Source of the DNA: Chrysomallon squamiferum | Taxonomy: Eukaryota > Mollusca > Gastropoda > Neomphalida > Peltospiridae | Direction: 5' to 3' | Length of the DNA: 42,500 bases | Assembly: GCA_012295275.1 (NCBI GenBank) | Contig: CM022667.1 | Span: 1,078,943-1,121,442, forward strand | Shown: positions 12,830 to 24,117 of the stretch, piece after piece | Layout of the letters: each line of letters starts with the position of its first letter | Position numbering within the stretch: position 1 is the stretch's first letter | The notes under the pieces: model-generated | Seen by the model: the letters and a program-made list of their open reading frames with translations, nothing else | Databases searched by the model: none | Told to the model about the DNA's origin: nothing | Made by a program: the position numbers and the translations under genes

Positions 12830-13007
12830 TAAACACCCAGGTAGCAGGCGAGCTCGACGATCACCGTCCCTTTTATTTTCTTCTTCATTTCCCGCGAAAC
12901 CCCGCAATTGGCCGCAAAACAACGACAGACGTTGTAATACAATTTGAACCGCGTGACGTCTATAGTTTCATTGGCGGCAAGCAATTTTTACGTATACATT
13001 TTATTAT

Positions 13008-13043
13008 ATTATTATTATTATTATTATTATTATTTTTTTTTTT

Positions 13044-13075
<32 letters not shown>

Positions 13076-13077
13076 TT
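13008..13077. repeat. (ATT)n and poly-T tract
   Basis: ATT units followed by more than 40 T with a single C interruption. Confidence 0.93.
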
Positions 13078-13300
13078 AAATTCCCTGGAATAATCGTTCG
13101 TCAGCTGAGGAGGTAACTGAGATAGATTTTGATTAGTATTTACGCATTACGTGATACAAGAATAAACAAACGTTAAAACACTGTCAGAACTACTGTAACT
13201 TGCAGAAATCGCGTCCCGTTCTTCAAGAGCGATGTTGTGAGAGAGAGAGAGCGCGTTAAGCGGGGAACAATGCAACAAGTGCAGTACACACGTACACAGT

Positions 13301-14048
13301 GCAGTTAGGATTGCACTGGAAGAAGAAGAAGAAGAAGAAAAAAGAAAAAAGAATTCTCTCATCATCATACCGTTCTGGATAACCTAACCCAGTCTCGGGA
13401 TAATTCAGTCTTGTAAAAACGTCTGTGTATGCAAGGAATAAATAGTGTACTGCTTGTTAAGCCATATCCTGGTTGAAAAACCCCCAAACTTATTTTAAAA
13501 AAAACCTCAATAAACTCCCCACTATGTATGTGTGTGTGTGTGTGTGTATACACACACACACACTTATATATTTATTTTTTTAATTTATTTATCACTTAGA
13601 AAAATAAAACCCACAACAAAACAAACAAAAAAAAAAAAAAAAACACACAACAACAACAAAATGACTACAGAATAATAACAGTAATTATTATTATTATAGT
13701 ATTGTGGGTCTGTTGAAAATATACGTACGAAATACCAACATACATGGATTATATACATTCATGAAAATATAATCATTACTGAGATGAACAACTGCATATA
13801 CACACACACACACACACACACACATACATTTTTTTTTATTTATGACTTAGTTAATATGACATGGATAAGCATTCAAAGCATTCTATAGGCAAAAACATCA
13901 AGGTAATTACAGAGAGAAAATCGCTGAAAACACAATTTGGTTATTTATTTATTCATTTTTGTGTTTGGAATGATTCATTTTCATACTTTTCTTTCTTTTT
14001 TCTCTCGTTTATTATTTATTTGTTTATTATTTAGTATTTGGTTAATTT

Positions 14049-14089
<41 letters not shown>

Positions 14090-14407
14090 TATTACCTTTA
14101 TTATTTATTTATTATTTTATTATTTTAATGCTCTTTAATTATATTGATTTTAGTATTTGTTTCCCATTCAGTGGATTCCTGTTATCTTTACTTTGTATAT
14201 TTATTTATTTATCCGTTCTTTATTTATCCACTTTTTCTTTCTTTCTTTATTCACTTTTTTCTTTGTTTCTTTATTTATTTATACCAGGAGGGTTTATATT
14301 AAAAAAACCCTGTTACCTTACACATTAGAATGAAGACTAAACCTTCTGACAGTTATGTGTCTTGTCTGTAAATTCACAACACTTTAAAACAACATGTCAG
14401 GGATCTG

Positions 14408-14445
<38 letters not shown>

Positions 14446-14590
14446 CCATACTAAATATTTAATAACTTTTGTAAATGGCATCACCATTTAAAATTAGTGA
14501 GTTAATTAAGAAGGATGGGCCAGAAACACAGTTCCTGTCTGCGTATCTTAGTTATCTGTGCAAACTTTACAAAACAGAGGGATGTCTTTA
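13301..14590. other. Intergenic stretch with scattered microsatellites
   Basis: GAA units near 13320, GT/CA at 13531-13563, CA at 13799-13823, poly-T at 14051-14087 and 14413-14440. No gene is recognised. Confidence 0.5.
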
Positions 14591-14599
14591 TTCTACTGA

Positions 14600-15372
14600 G
14601 TAAAACACACTAACATACATATATGTATACCACAACACAAACACACACAACACACATACAACACACACATACAACACAACACAACACATAACACAAGTAT
14701 ACACAGACAACACACCCACAAAACACACTGACATGTATATACACAAAAAATACAACATATATACCAGTATTCAGACACACACACACATACACACACATAC
14801 TTATACATGCATGAACAAACATAGACATATACACATGCACACACACACATACACACACACACACATACATGCATGAACAAACATAAACATACACACGTGC
14901 AACACACAAAATACACTCACACACAACATTAACATACACACACCATAAACACTCATACATATATGAACACACACACACCATACACACTCACACATACATG
15001 AACAAACACACACATACACAGACAAGACACAAAATACACTCACATATATATATACACAAAACATGCATGCATGCCAGCATTTACACACACACACACACAA
15101 GAACACACAATGTACATACAAACATTAACATTCACACACCATACACACTCATACAAATACATACATGAACATAAACACACACACACACACACACACACCA
15201 TACACATACATGCACAAACACACACATACTCACACCATACACATTCATACATACATGAACACACACACACACAACCAAACACACTTGTACATACATGAAC
15301 ACACATACATACACACCATACACACTCATACATACATGAACACACACACACACACACACACACTCTCTCTCA
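14600..15372. repeat. Long compound CA/CATACA repeat tract
   Basis: About 770 bases of imperfect CA, ACATAC, CATGAACA and CACCATACACACTCATAC units. The longer phrase built on CACCATACACACTCATAC recurs near 14940, 14975, 15137 and 15315, so a higher-order repeat has grown out of the dinucleotide. Cys/Val-rich minus-strand frames and His/Thr-rich plus-strand frames are artefacts. Confidence 0.9.
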
Positions 15373-15935
15373 AATCTGTATAATACACAGATAAAATAAC
15401 TTTTCATATCATCTTAATCTGTATCACAAATTAATTTTCGTTACAGAATTTGAGTATGTATATATAGATATATATTTAATTTTCTCTTTGAAAACCATTT
15501 CAGAACACCAAACATGATACTTAATTAAGTATAATTCGATACTGCACCCAATCAGATTTGCATCCATTATCTCTGTGTTTAATTTAGTTCTCTCAGTAAG
15601 GCTTGGTTTCAAATGATAATGCTTCCTCTCAGACAAACGTCTCATATGAAATGGGAGCTTATTTAATATTCGACATACATAACAAGTCTTAATTTTGAGA
15701 CAGTTTAGAAGAATAAACACATGAATATCAAATAAAGGCTGCAGTTAATTTGATGCAATTTGAGTTGCGGATATTACTCATTTTGGTGGGCAGTTTTTCA
15801 CTGTCTGGAGAATTTTGATGTAAGCGATTCCAGTCTCTTTATTTCTGATCCAGCCAATGGCAAGAGTGGATCCAGATATTGTGGATAGTGGAGGGGTTGG
15901 AATAGGCAAGGTGGATTGTAGGTCTTTTCTTGATT
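15373..15935. other. Intergenic stretch, nothing recognised
   Basis: Mixed-composition sequence. The 98-codon minus-strand frame (15720-15424) has no recognisable motif. Confidence 0.4.
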
Positions 15936-16065
15936 TTGGCACGTTTCTGTATATTTTTGTTTCTTTTTCATGTTATGTTAATTAACTTTTATGTTTAGTC
16001 AATTTTTTTTTTAATTTTTTTTTTTTTTTTTAAATTCATAGTAAGGTATCAGCAGACCTTTTAAA
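15936..16065 (+). mobile_element. Interspersed element, truncated copy (3' end only)
   Basis: TTTTGGCACGTTTCTGTA, CATGTTATGTTAATTAACT and AAATTCATAGTAAGGTATCAGC match the 3' portion of the longer copies at 17816 and 39352. As in those copies, an A-rich stretch follows. 5' truncation plus an A-rich tail is typical of non-LTR retroposons. Confidence 0.55.
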
Positions 16066-16276
16066 AAAAAATATGATTTAGAAATTTCATTTCACTTATT
16101 TTAATTATTTATTTAAATTTTGTTTTATTTATTAAGAAGTTATTAAAAATTAATCTTTAAAAGCATCAGTATAATCTCTTGTTATTCTTTATCATTATTA
16201 TTTTCTTTTTAATATGATAGATTTATGGTTATTGTAAAATGTTCCCCAAGACTTGGTTTTAGCTATTTTTAAAACC

Positions 16277-16278
<2 letters not shown>

Positions 16279-16349
<71 letters not shown>
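16279..16349. repeat. (GA)n microsatellite
   Basis: About 35 uninterrupted GA units. Confidence 0.97.
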
Positions 16350-16352
<3 letters not shown>

Positions 16353-16780
16353 ATCAGAAATAACACAGACAGAGAGGGCTAGTGATCTCAAACCACACAA
16401 AAATTACTGCAATTATAAACTCGAACTCAAACTCCTTCAATCATCTCCGTATCAAAGTTAATGTACCTAGTCTCTTATTACACTGTCTTCAGCTTATCAG
16501 AGAAGAAAAAAGTTTGTTCAAGCTGTCAGCTTATAAACCACACAGCTTTATCAGTGACTTGTACACTGGGCTCGGAGAGACTGTACCAAACTTGATAAAC
16601 TTTTAATAGCAGTGAAGTAAAAATCAGAGACTATCAGGATGAGAGACAAGAATGAGACTCAGGTTGTGTTTGGTTTTCTGTGAGAAAAGATTAGAATTCA
16701 GGTGTGTTAAAAGTAAAATGGTTAAAAAGTGAAAAAAAAAAAAGAAAAAAAAAAGAAGAAAGTCTTTTATGAATTAAATG
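16350..16780. other. Intergenic stretch, nothing recognised
   Basis: A 74-codon plus-strand frame at 16382 has no recognisable motif. An A-rich run lies at 16730-16755. Confidence 0.4.
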
Positions 16781-16869
16781 TATGCAGATCACGATTATGG
16801 TAATGATCATCATGGTTTATCATATTATCATTGTCATCATCAACATCGTCATCATTATTATAACTTATA

Positions 16870-17725
16870 GCACTTGCTGCTGCTTCTGTTATTACTACTA
16901 CTTCTATACCACCACTAAAATTACTATTGATTATTATTATTATTATTATTATTATTTTTACTAATATGACTACAAATTCTACTATTACAATTTGCTATTG
17001 CTTTTATTATTACTACTTCTGATACTACTATGACTACTGCAGTTACTATTACTACTGCTGTTTCTATTATTACCACCATTTCTTCTTCTCCTACTACTAC
17101 TGCAGTTACTTCCACTATAAATATTATTATTACTACTACAACTGCTTCAACTATTACTATTATTACTAACATTAGTATTGTTGTTACTAACATATTTATT
17201 GTCATTATTACAATTACCACTTCAACTACTAGTATTTGTTGCTGCTTCTGTTACTAGTACTACAACTATTTCTTCTTCTACTACTACTGCAACTACTAGT
17301 TATCACAACAATTACTACTGCTATGTGTTATTTTTTTTTTATACAACTATTATTATTACTATTGCTAAAATTAGTATTGCTACTAAAACAGTATAGTAGT
17401 ATATTACTACTATTGTTGTGATTACTGTTAGTAACAGTAGTAATATTAATAATAATAATAATTATTATTGTTATTTTATTATTATTACTATTGCCACTAG
17501 CTACTACCACTGTCATCAACATCGTTACTAGTACCATCACCATGACTACTACTACTACTACTTTTACTATTACTACTACTACCACTATAACTACCACTAC
17601 TACTACTATAACTACTACAAGAACTGCCACTACGACTATTACTGCCACAACCACTACTTTTACTACTGCAACCACTACTATTGGTACTAGTACTACTAAT
17701 ACTACTGCTATTTCTGTTGCAATCA
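16870..17725. repeat. Degenerate ACT/ATT triplet tract
   Basis: Roughly 850 bases made of ACT, ATT, ACC and CTG triplets in shifting phase. The tract shows strong 3-base periodicity and yields poly-Thr/Ile/Leu frames on the plus strand and poly-Val frames on the minus strand. It has no protein-like variety and is best read as an old trinucleotide expansion. A poly-T run follows at 17748-17780. Confidence 0.85.
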
Positions 17726-17743
17726 TTTTATTATTTTTGCTAG

Positions 17744-17788
<45 letters not shown>

Positions 17789-17815
17789 ACCTGTTAACAC
17801 TAATTAGAAATTTTA

Positions 17816-18450
17816 TATAACTAGTGCATTTTGCCAAAATGTTTTTCTTCCTTTTTTTTAATTCTTTCTTGTAAATAAAACATATTGCATAACTCTACAT
17901 TATTAATGTTAATTAAAGATGAAATTACATCACACCATTTCTGTTGTACTTGTTCAGAATTGGCAAGAATCAAAATTAAAGATGATGGCAAGTAGAACAT
18001 ATACTGAGCCAAAAAAAGTTATGTATGTAAATAGTTTTACATGCTTAATTTCTTTAGTGATTAAAATTATCAACACAAACAAAAGCTGATGACTATATGG
18101 CTAGAAATTATTAAATGATTAGGATTTTCTTTTTATCATTATCTTCTCAAGGGTATATTATTTTGTTTTGTTTTGTTTATATATATATTTTATTACTTAT
18201 TTATTTATTTTGCTGTTTTTGACAATTTAGATCTCTGCTATTCAGAAAATATAAAAAATATAAATTTTGAAATGATGTAACTCTTTGTTGTATACTAAAT
18301 CAAAATGAAATTTTGAAACCAACTTGATTCAGTTTAAGTTGAACATTTTGGCACCTTTCTGTACATTTTAATTTCTTTTACATGTTATGTTAATTAACTC
18401 ATATATTTAGTCATTTTGTTTTTTAAATTCACCTTAAGATGGCAGCATTC
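17816..18450 (+). mobile_element. Interspersed element, copy 1 (retroposon-like)
   Basis: Matches 39352-40150 in the same orientation over most of its length. Shared strings include TTACATTATTAATGTTAATT, GTTATGTATGTAAAT, GATGACTATATGGCTAGAAA, TATAAATTTTGAAAT and TTAATTAACTCATATAT. It ends near AAATTCACCTTAAGATGGCAGC and is followed by a GAA and AAAT-rich tail. No open frame is seen, so it is non-coding or decayed. Confidence 0.75.
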
Positions 18451-18830
18451 CTTAAGAAGAAGAAGAAGAAGAAGAAAAAAAATAAATAAATAATAAAATA
18501 ATAATAATAATAATAATAAAATAAAATTAAAAAAAAAAATTAAATAAAAAAAAATAAATAAATAAAAAGGTAAATAAAAGAATAAATAAATAAAAAGAAA
18601 ATAGATATATAAAAATAATAAGATGCCCAAAAAAAAGAGAAGTAAATAAAATTAAGAAAATATATAAATAAATATAGAATAGAATAGAATTAAATTAAAA
18701 TAAATAAAGCATTAAAAAAATCCCAACAAAATAAGTAAATAAAATTAAGAAAACAGATAAAAAAAAAAAAATAAAAAATAAATAAATAAATAAAATAAAA
18801 AATAAAAATAACCAGAAAAAAATGATAAAA
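18451..18830. repeat. GAA then AAAT/AAT-rich tract
   Basis: A GAA run at 18457-18475 passes into AAT and AAAT units with interruptions. It may have grown from the A-rich tail of the preceding element. Confidence 0.85.
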
Positions 18831-19085
18831 ATAATACCCACAGTTGTTTTTAATTTCTATTCAGTAAAAGCAATAAATATTTATTACTGTTCAGAGCACT
18901 GGAATGGGAAATAACGTAAAATGTGAAATGAGGAGAAGTGATCTTGGATTCTATCAGGTTTCAAGCCATAATAAATAAGCTGTAACCAGTTTAAAACACA
19001 AAGAAACAGATATTTGTTTACAATGAAAACACAGATTGTATCAGTATAACAAGCAAGTGTAGCAAGTAAACAAACAAAATAATAG
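18831..19085. other. Intergenic stretch, nothing recognised
   Basis: AT-rich unique sequence between two AAAT tracts; no frame or motif of note. Confidence 0.4.
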
Positions 19086-19540
19086 TAAAAAATATATAAT
19101 ATATAAATAAATAATTAAATTAACTTAAATTAATTAAAATAAATAAATAAATAAATAAAATAAAATAAAATAAAATAAAATAAAATAAATAAACTAAAAT
19201 AAATACCCCAAAAAGTAAAAATAATAATAATAATAAAAATAAATAAATAATAAAAATAAATAAATAAAATAAATAAATAAACAATAAATAAATAAAGAAA
19301 TAAAGAAAGAAAAATAATATAAAATACAAAATAAAAACTACAATAATACTATAATAAAAACAGTAACAAAAAACCCCACCAAAAAACAACAGCAGCAACA
19401 ACAATAACATAATAATATAATTTTAACAATAACACCAACATTACATACAATAATAATAACAACAACAATAATAAAAAAAAACAAAAAAAAACAACCATAT
19501 TATTAAAAAAAGCTAGAGAAACAAATAAAAAAATAAAAAA
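19086..19540. repeat. AAAT/AAT/AAC-rich tract
   Basis: About 450 bases of imperfect AAAT, AAAAT, AAT and CAA units. The minus-strand Leu/Phe/Tyr-rich open frame is an artefact. Confidence 0.88.
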
Positions 19541-20050
19541 ACACAGTTACCACAAATACACTTTAAAGGTGAACCAACGGAACAGATGCAAAAATAAGCA
19601 GGTGTAAGACAATATGGGTGGACACAACTGAAGACTGACAGACAGACAGACAAGATGTATGATGATGGGCCAATATCTGAAACAATGATGGTGGTGAGTT
19701 TGTCAGTCACTGCATGATTTATGATTGAGTTTACCCAATAACTGTCTACACTGGGAGAAGGGTTATGGCAGTTCCACGAATGTAAAACAAAACACAAGGT
19801 ATGTATGTGAGTATACTGCAATAACTCCTGCTTTATTTCTACTGAAACAAGCAGTAACAAACAACAAACAGTAATTTGATTCCTACTGACTGAGTGAGAA
19901 AAACAAACTCTGTTTTCATTACGGAAAGAGAGCTTTGTAAAGATCATTAAAAATATGAAATAAATAGTAAACTATTAGTTTCACCAAAAAATGTGTGATT
20001 TGCATTATTTTGTTTGGTTTGAAGTTTTTTTTTTTTTTTGTTTTGTTTAT
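19541..20050. other. Intergenic stretch with an unidentified minus-strand open frame
   Basis: A 144-codon minus-strand frame (19947-19513) crosses unique sequence and the AAAT tract. It has no start context, splice sites or motif that I recognise. Confidence 0.35.
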
Positions 20051-20059
20051 TTTTATAAT

Positions 20060-20103
20060 TTCTTCTACTTCTACTTCTTCTTCTTCTTCTTCTTCTTTTC
20101 TTC
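20060..20103. repeat. (TTC)n microsatellite
   Basis: TTC/TAC units preceded by T-rich DNA. Confidence 0.85.
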
Positions 20104-20249
20104 TTATATTTATTAGTATTCTTGTTTTTATTATTGTTACTGAGGATATATATTTTTTTTGTAAATTTTTTTTACACAAATGACATTTTGAATGAATCAA
20201 TTTCTAGGAAAGACAAAATGATGTTGATGATGATGACGATCATGATGAT

Positions 20250-20400
20250 GTTAATAAATAAATTAAAAAAATCATTAAAATAAATAAATTAAAATAAAAA
20301 AATTAATAAATAAATAAACAAAAAATAAACCAATAAAAAAAAATATAAAAAATAAAAAATAAATAAATAAATAAAATAAATAAATAAATAAACTACAGAT
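20250..20400. repeat. AAAT-rich tract
   Basis: Imperfect AAAT units preceded by a GATGAT cluster at 20219-20250. Confidence 0.85.
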
Positions 20401-20730
20401 AAATTCTAAAATTAAATCAGTATGAAATATGGTGTTTCTTTTTTATAAATATACCAGTAATTAATAAATATAAGTTGAAATTCAAACACACAAACACACA
20501 CACACACACAATCATACAATCATATTATTTTTTTTTCTTTCTCTAAAGTTACAGTAGTAATAAACTGACAGAATAATGAACAGACATACATATGACTGTC
20601 AGATGGATAGACAGAAATGTGAAATAATTATTCAGAATTATTTTTCACTTTTCTTCTCATTCTATTACAGCAGTAACAAACTGGATAGACAGACACACAG
20701 AAAGTGGATGGATGAATGAAAGTTATATAA
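20401..20730. other. Intergenic stretch with small internal duplications
   Basis: A short CA run lies at 20489-20508. TTACAGTAGTAATAAACTG near 20549 and TTACAGCAGTAACAAACTGG near 20666 are related, each followed by a GACAGA cluster, suggesting a roughly 115-bp tandem duplication. Confidence 0.4.
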
Positions 20731-21010
20731 ACATATTTTTAAACAGACTCATTTAATAAATAAATTTAGTTTATTTCTCTATAATGTAACATTATTTCCA
20801 GTTATTGACAAGAGTGGCAGTCCTCCTATATATTTTTAAACACAGTCATTTAAAAAATAAATTTAGTTTTTTTATTATGTAACTTATTGACAAAAGTGGC
20901 AATCCTCCTATTTATTTTTAAACAGATTCATTTAATAAACAAATTCAGTTTCGGTTTCCATTTTGTAAGCATTAGTAACACATACTGAAAAAAGTGGCAG
21001 TCCTCCTGTT
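20730..21010. repeat. Three-copy tandem repeat, units of about 80-95 bp
   Basis: Each unit runs from ATTTTTAAACA, CATTTAATAAA and AATTTAGTTT to GACAAAAGTGGCARTCCTCCT. The unit ends fall at about 20829, 20912 and 21009. The third continues into unique sequence, as if the ancestral unit was the start of the following element. Confidence 0.75.
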
Positions 21011-21520
21011 CTGTACAACATGCCACCTAGGAGAAGACAACTGTCTCTATGTTGGAATTACAAAATAACACTTAAAAGTTTCTGAACTTCGTCTTCGTGC
21101 CAAGAAAAAAATTTCTATATTGATAAAATCCAATGTAAAATTTAATTTTTAAAGTGCTCCTCTTGTGGTATGAATAAGTGGTCTTAAAAAAATGTGTTTT
21201 ATTTCCAAGTTATTTTTTTTCTTTAACCATGGTGAACTGTTATTTCTCAAAGTAAATTCTGACAGTCAAACAATACTGTTTATAAAATGTTTGAATGCTG
21301 CCATTTTATCTATTCACAAGTGAGTATTGGTGTCATTGAGTACATTGGCAGACTGACAGCTGTATTTTTTTGTGACAACATTAAATGAAACTTTAGAATT
21401 AAGTTGTCCACCTTGTTTGTAATGATATCATTCTGCATAAAAATGGAGGCCCCCCAGATATATTAAAACTGTATCCTGTTGTTATACTTTATTATTAATA
21501 AAGATTGGATTGCAAAAAAA
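21010..21520 (+). mobile_element. Possible decayed retrotransposon 3' end
   Basis: The segment ends with AATAAA (near 21497) followed within about 15 bases by an A-rich, AAAT-rich tail, as a reverse-transcribed 3' end would. Near 21020-21050 one frame reads CHLGEDNCLYVGITK, loosely like the YIG part of GIY-YIG endonucleases in Penelope-type elements, but it is short and interrupted by a stop. The family is uncertain. Confidence 0.3.
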
Positions 21521-21690
21521 ATAAAAAAATAAAAATAAAAAAAAAAAAATACAAATAAATAAAAAAATTTAAGTTAAAAATAATAAATAATTAAATGTAA
21601 ATAATAAATGAAAAAGTAATAATAAATAAAACAAAACAAAAGCAATAACAACAACAAATGAACAAATAAATAAATAACTAAATAAAAAAT
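21515..21690. repeat. A-rich AAAT tract
   Basis: AAAT, AAAAAT and CAACAA units following the putative 3' end at 21515. Confidence 0.85.
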
Positions 21691-21970
21691 TGAAGATGCA
21701 GAATGTTTGGACAAAGGAACATTTTAATTAGTCCAAATTTATATACTGACAGAAACTGAAATGGTTAATAAAAGTAATTATTTATTAATAAATTAGTTTA
21801 AAAATGAATTTAGTTTAATAATTTATTGTAAAAGTTCAACAAATCAAAGATGAATTGAGATTAATAGTATTTTAATAAAACAATTAAAATAAATAATTAA
21901 ATATTAGAAAATAACAACATCAACAATAATAGCAGTAAAAACAAAAGAGATGATTATGATGATGGTAATA
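21691..21970. other. Intergenic AT-rich stretch, nothing recognised
   Basis: Very AT-rich with repeated TTAATAAA-type words; no frame or motif of note. Confidence 0.45.
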
Positions 21971-21979
21971 TAATAAATA

Positions 21980-22013
<34 letters not shown>

Positions 22014-22035
22014 TTAATAATAATAATAATAATAA

Positions 22036-22066
<31 letters not shown>

Positions 22067-22068
22067 AA
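21971..22068. repeat. (AAT)n(GAA)n compound microsatellite
   Basis: AAT units to about 22037, then nine or so GAA/AGA units. Confidence 0.95.
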
Positions 22069-22635
22069 TATATATAAAATTATTTTATAATATAAGATAA
22101 ATATTTTGTCTTAACTTTGATAAATTAAACACTTATAATAAAAAAATGAAATAAAAAAAAATGATAGAAGTGTTAGTTAATATTTTTGACATTTTAAGTA
22201 ATGAATCTAATTTAGAATTTTTTTTTTTTTTTAATAATTAGAGAAGACTATGTCAGGTAAAAAGATAATTACTTTTGATGTTATTAGTTTAATTATCCAT
22301 GAAAATGTCACGCTCAGAAATAAATTCACTGGTGTTGAACTGTAGGAGATCAAAGGTGCTTGTTGGAAATGGGTATCGCGTGGTAATGCAAATACACAAA
22401 TAAGACTGAGTTGTTAATTACTTTTTGTAGCTTTTTAAATGTAACAAAATGTACAGTTTCAAATTTATAAAATATTTATATAATAAATGTTGAGAAGCAA
22501 TTTCTGTTTTATCACATACACGAAAATACCCAATGTCTGTCTTCCATCTTTTCCATTCCATCTTTTATTTTTTTTTATTTATATTATTATTTTTAAACAC
22601 ATCCATTATTTTCTAGTTTTAAAAATTGTTTTAAA
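22069..22635. other. Intergenic stretch, nothing recognised
   Basis: AT-rich unique sequence; the short frame from 22487 runs into poly-T and is not credible. Confidence 0.45.
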
Positions 22636-22639
22636 GGAT

Positions 22640-22676
<37 letters not shown>

Positions 22677-23010
22677 CTTTTTCTAATTCCTTCTTATTAA
22701 TTAATTAATTAATTTATAATTTTGTTTCATCTATATTTATTATATTTTTTCTTCTTTCATTTTATTTATTTATTTATTTTATTTTATTTTATTTTTTTTT
22801 TTATTTTATTTATTTTATTTATTTTATTTATTTTATTATTTTATTTTTGTTTATTTAATAATTTTATTCTACTTTATTTTATTATATTATTATTGTTGTT
22901 GTTATTATTATCATTATTATTATTACTGTCACTACTACTATTATTATTGTTATTATTATTATGTAATTATTGTGTTGTTGTTGTTGTTATTATTATTATT
23001 ATTATGTTAC
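22640..23010. repeat. Poly-T, TTTA and ATT-rich tract
   Basis: Poly-T at 22641-22674, TTAA units, long TTTA/TTTTA runs at 22758-22880, then ATT/GTT triplets to about 23003. The 113-codon Phe/Leu-rich plus-strand frame is an artefact. Confidence 0.9.
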
Positions 23011-23627
23011 TTTATACTTGGTGTTATTATGTAATTCTGGAATTTATTTCATGTAAAAAATAAAACGATTTCCCTTCTTTTCTTTTTCTTTCTTTTTTAA
23101 ACTGAGAACATTAATGATAAATGTCATGTGAAGAATGCACTTTTTAGTGAAAATGTTTCAGGAATTTTTTTTATTCGTTGATTTATTATTATTATTTTAT
23201 TTTTTAAATTTAAAAAAAAAAATTAAAACATATTGTCTGGTTTTAACTGAAGGTTCAAATCACCAAAAAAAGATGACTAGAAAAAATTAATGACTGAGAT
23301 GGTAACTTAACACAGATTTGGATTAATAGGGAATATTTAATGCGTTAACCGAAGATCCCCTAACAGCTTCTTCATGTTTGTCTCTCTTTGCAACTCTTTC
23401 CAAGAACCTGGGTTTCCCAATTTCAACATTACTAGCATTAGGTATGCACAATCCAAGATCTAGATGACTGATAGTGGTGGATGGATATTGTTAAAGACAG
23501 AGGACAAACAGACAGATTAAAAAGACACCATTAAATTAAAATCTCTAAAATTCTAATGAAGGCTAAAATATTATCAATGTGACATTATTATATTAAAATG
23601 CTGAGTGTTATGAATATTATTATAAAC

Positions 23628-23661
<34 letters not shown>

Positions 23662-23799
23662 TTCTTGTTAAGAATATTAATAATAATATTTCTAATATTT
23701 CAGACATCTTCCTGGATTTTATCCATGTTTACATGTATCAGCATGAAAATACTGAATTTTATATCTTCATTTTATATTTAAAGAAAAAAAAACCACCAG

Positions 23800-23833
<34 letters not shown>

Positions 23834-24060
23834 AGAATGGCAAAATAAAAATAAAAATAAGATAGAATGAAAGAAAGAATAAAGGAAAAAGATCACACAG
23901 GGGTTGGTCCTAAAATAAATGTTGTACTTTGTCAAGAATAATTTTGTCTGGAGCCTATACACATAAAAATTCTATTACAAAGTAGTAGTTTTATTGTAAA
24001 ATATTTATTCCTGTTTATCTGTGAACCTATATGTGTGTGCATGCATGTGTGGTATGGTGT
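23011..24060. other. Intergenic stretch with poly-A runs
   Basis: Poly-A at 23628-23656 and 23799-23830. No gene is recognised. Confidence 0.5.

Positions 24061-24112
<52 letters not shown>
24061..24112. repeat. (GT)n microsatellite
   Basis: About 25 GT units. Confidence 0.97.

Positions 24113-24117
<5 letters not shown>

Larger units (their letters stand above)
12580..13300. promoter_or_regulatory. CpG-containing promoter-like island
   Basis: CpG density rises sharply against an AT-rich background. Motifs: E2F-type TTTCCCGCGAAA at 12888-12899; two minus-strand CCAAT boxes (ATTGG at 12907-12911 and 12970-12974); and a CRE-like TGACGTCT at 12954-12961. The CCAAT orientation and the minus-strand donor at 12787 favour transcription to the left. 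A T-rich run at 13008-13077 divides the island. The gene it would serve is not identified in this window. Confidence 0.45.

Noticed and set aside
12772-13116. 114-codon plus-strand frame over the CpG island
   Set aside because: It ends in poly-Phe from the T tract, and the strand evidence from CCAAT boxes and the donor favours the minus strand.
17030-17820. Poly-Thr and poly-Val frames suggesting a mucin-like or low-complexity protein
   Set aside because: They arise from the triplet tract in several phases on both strands, and end in poly-T.
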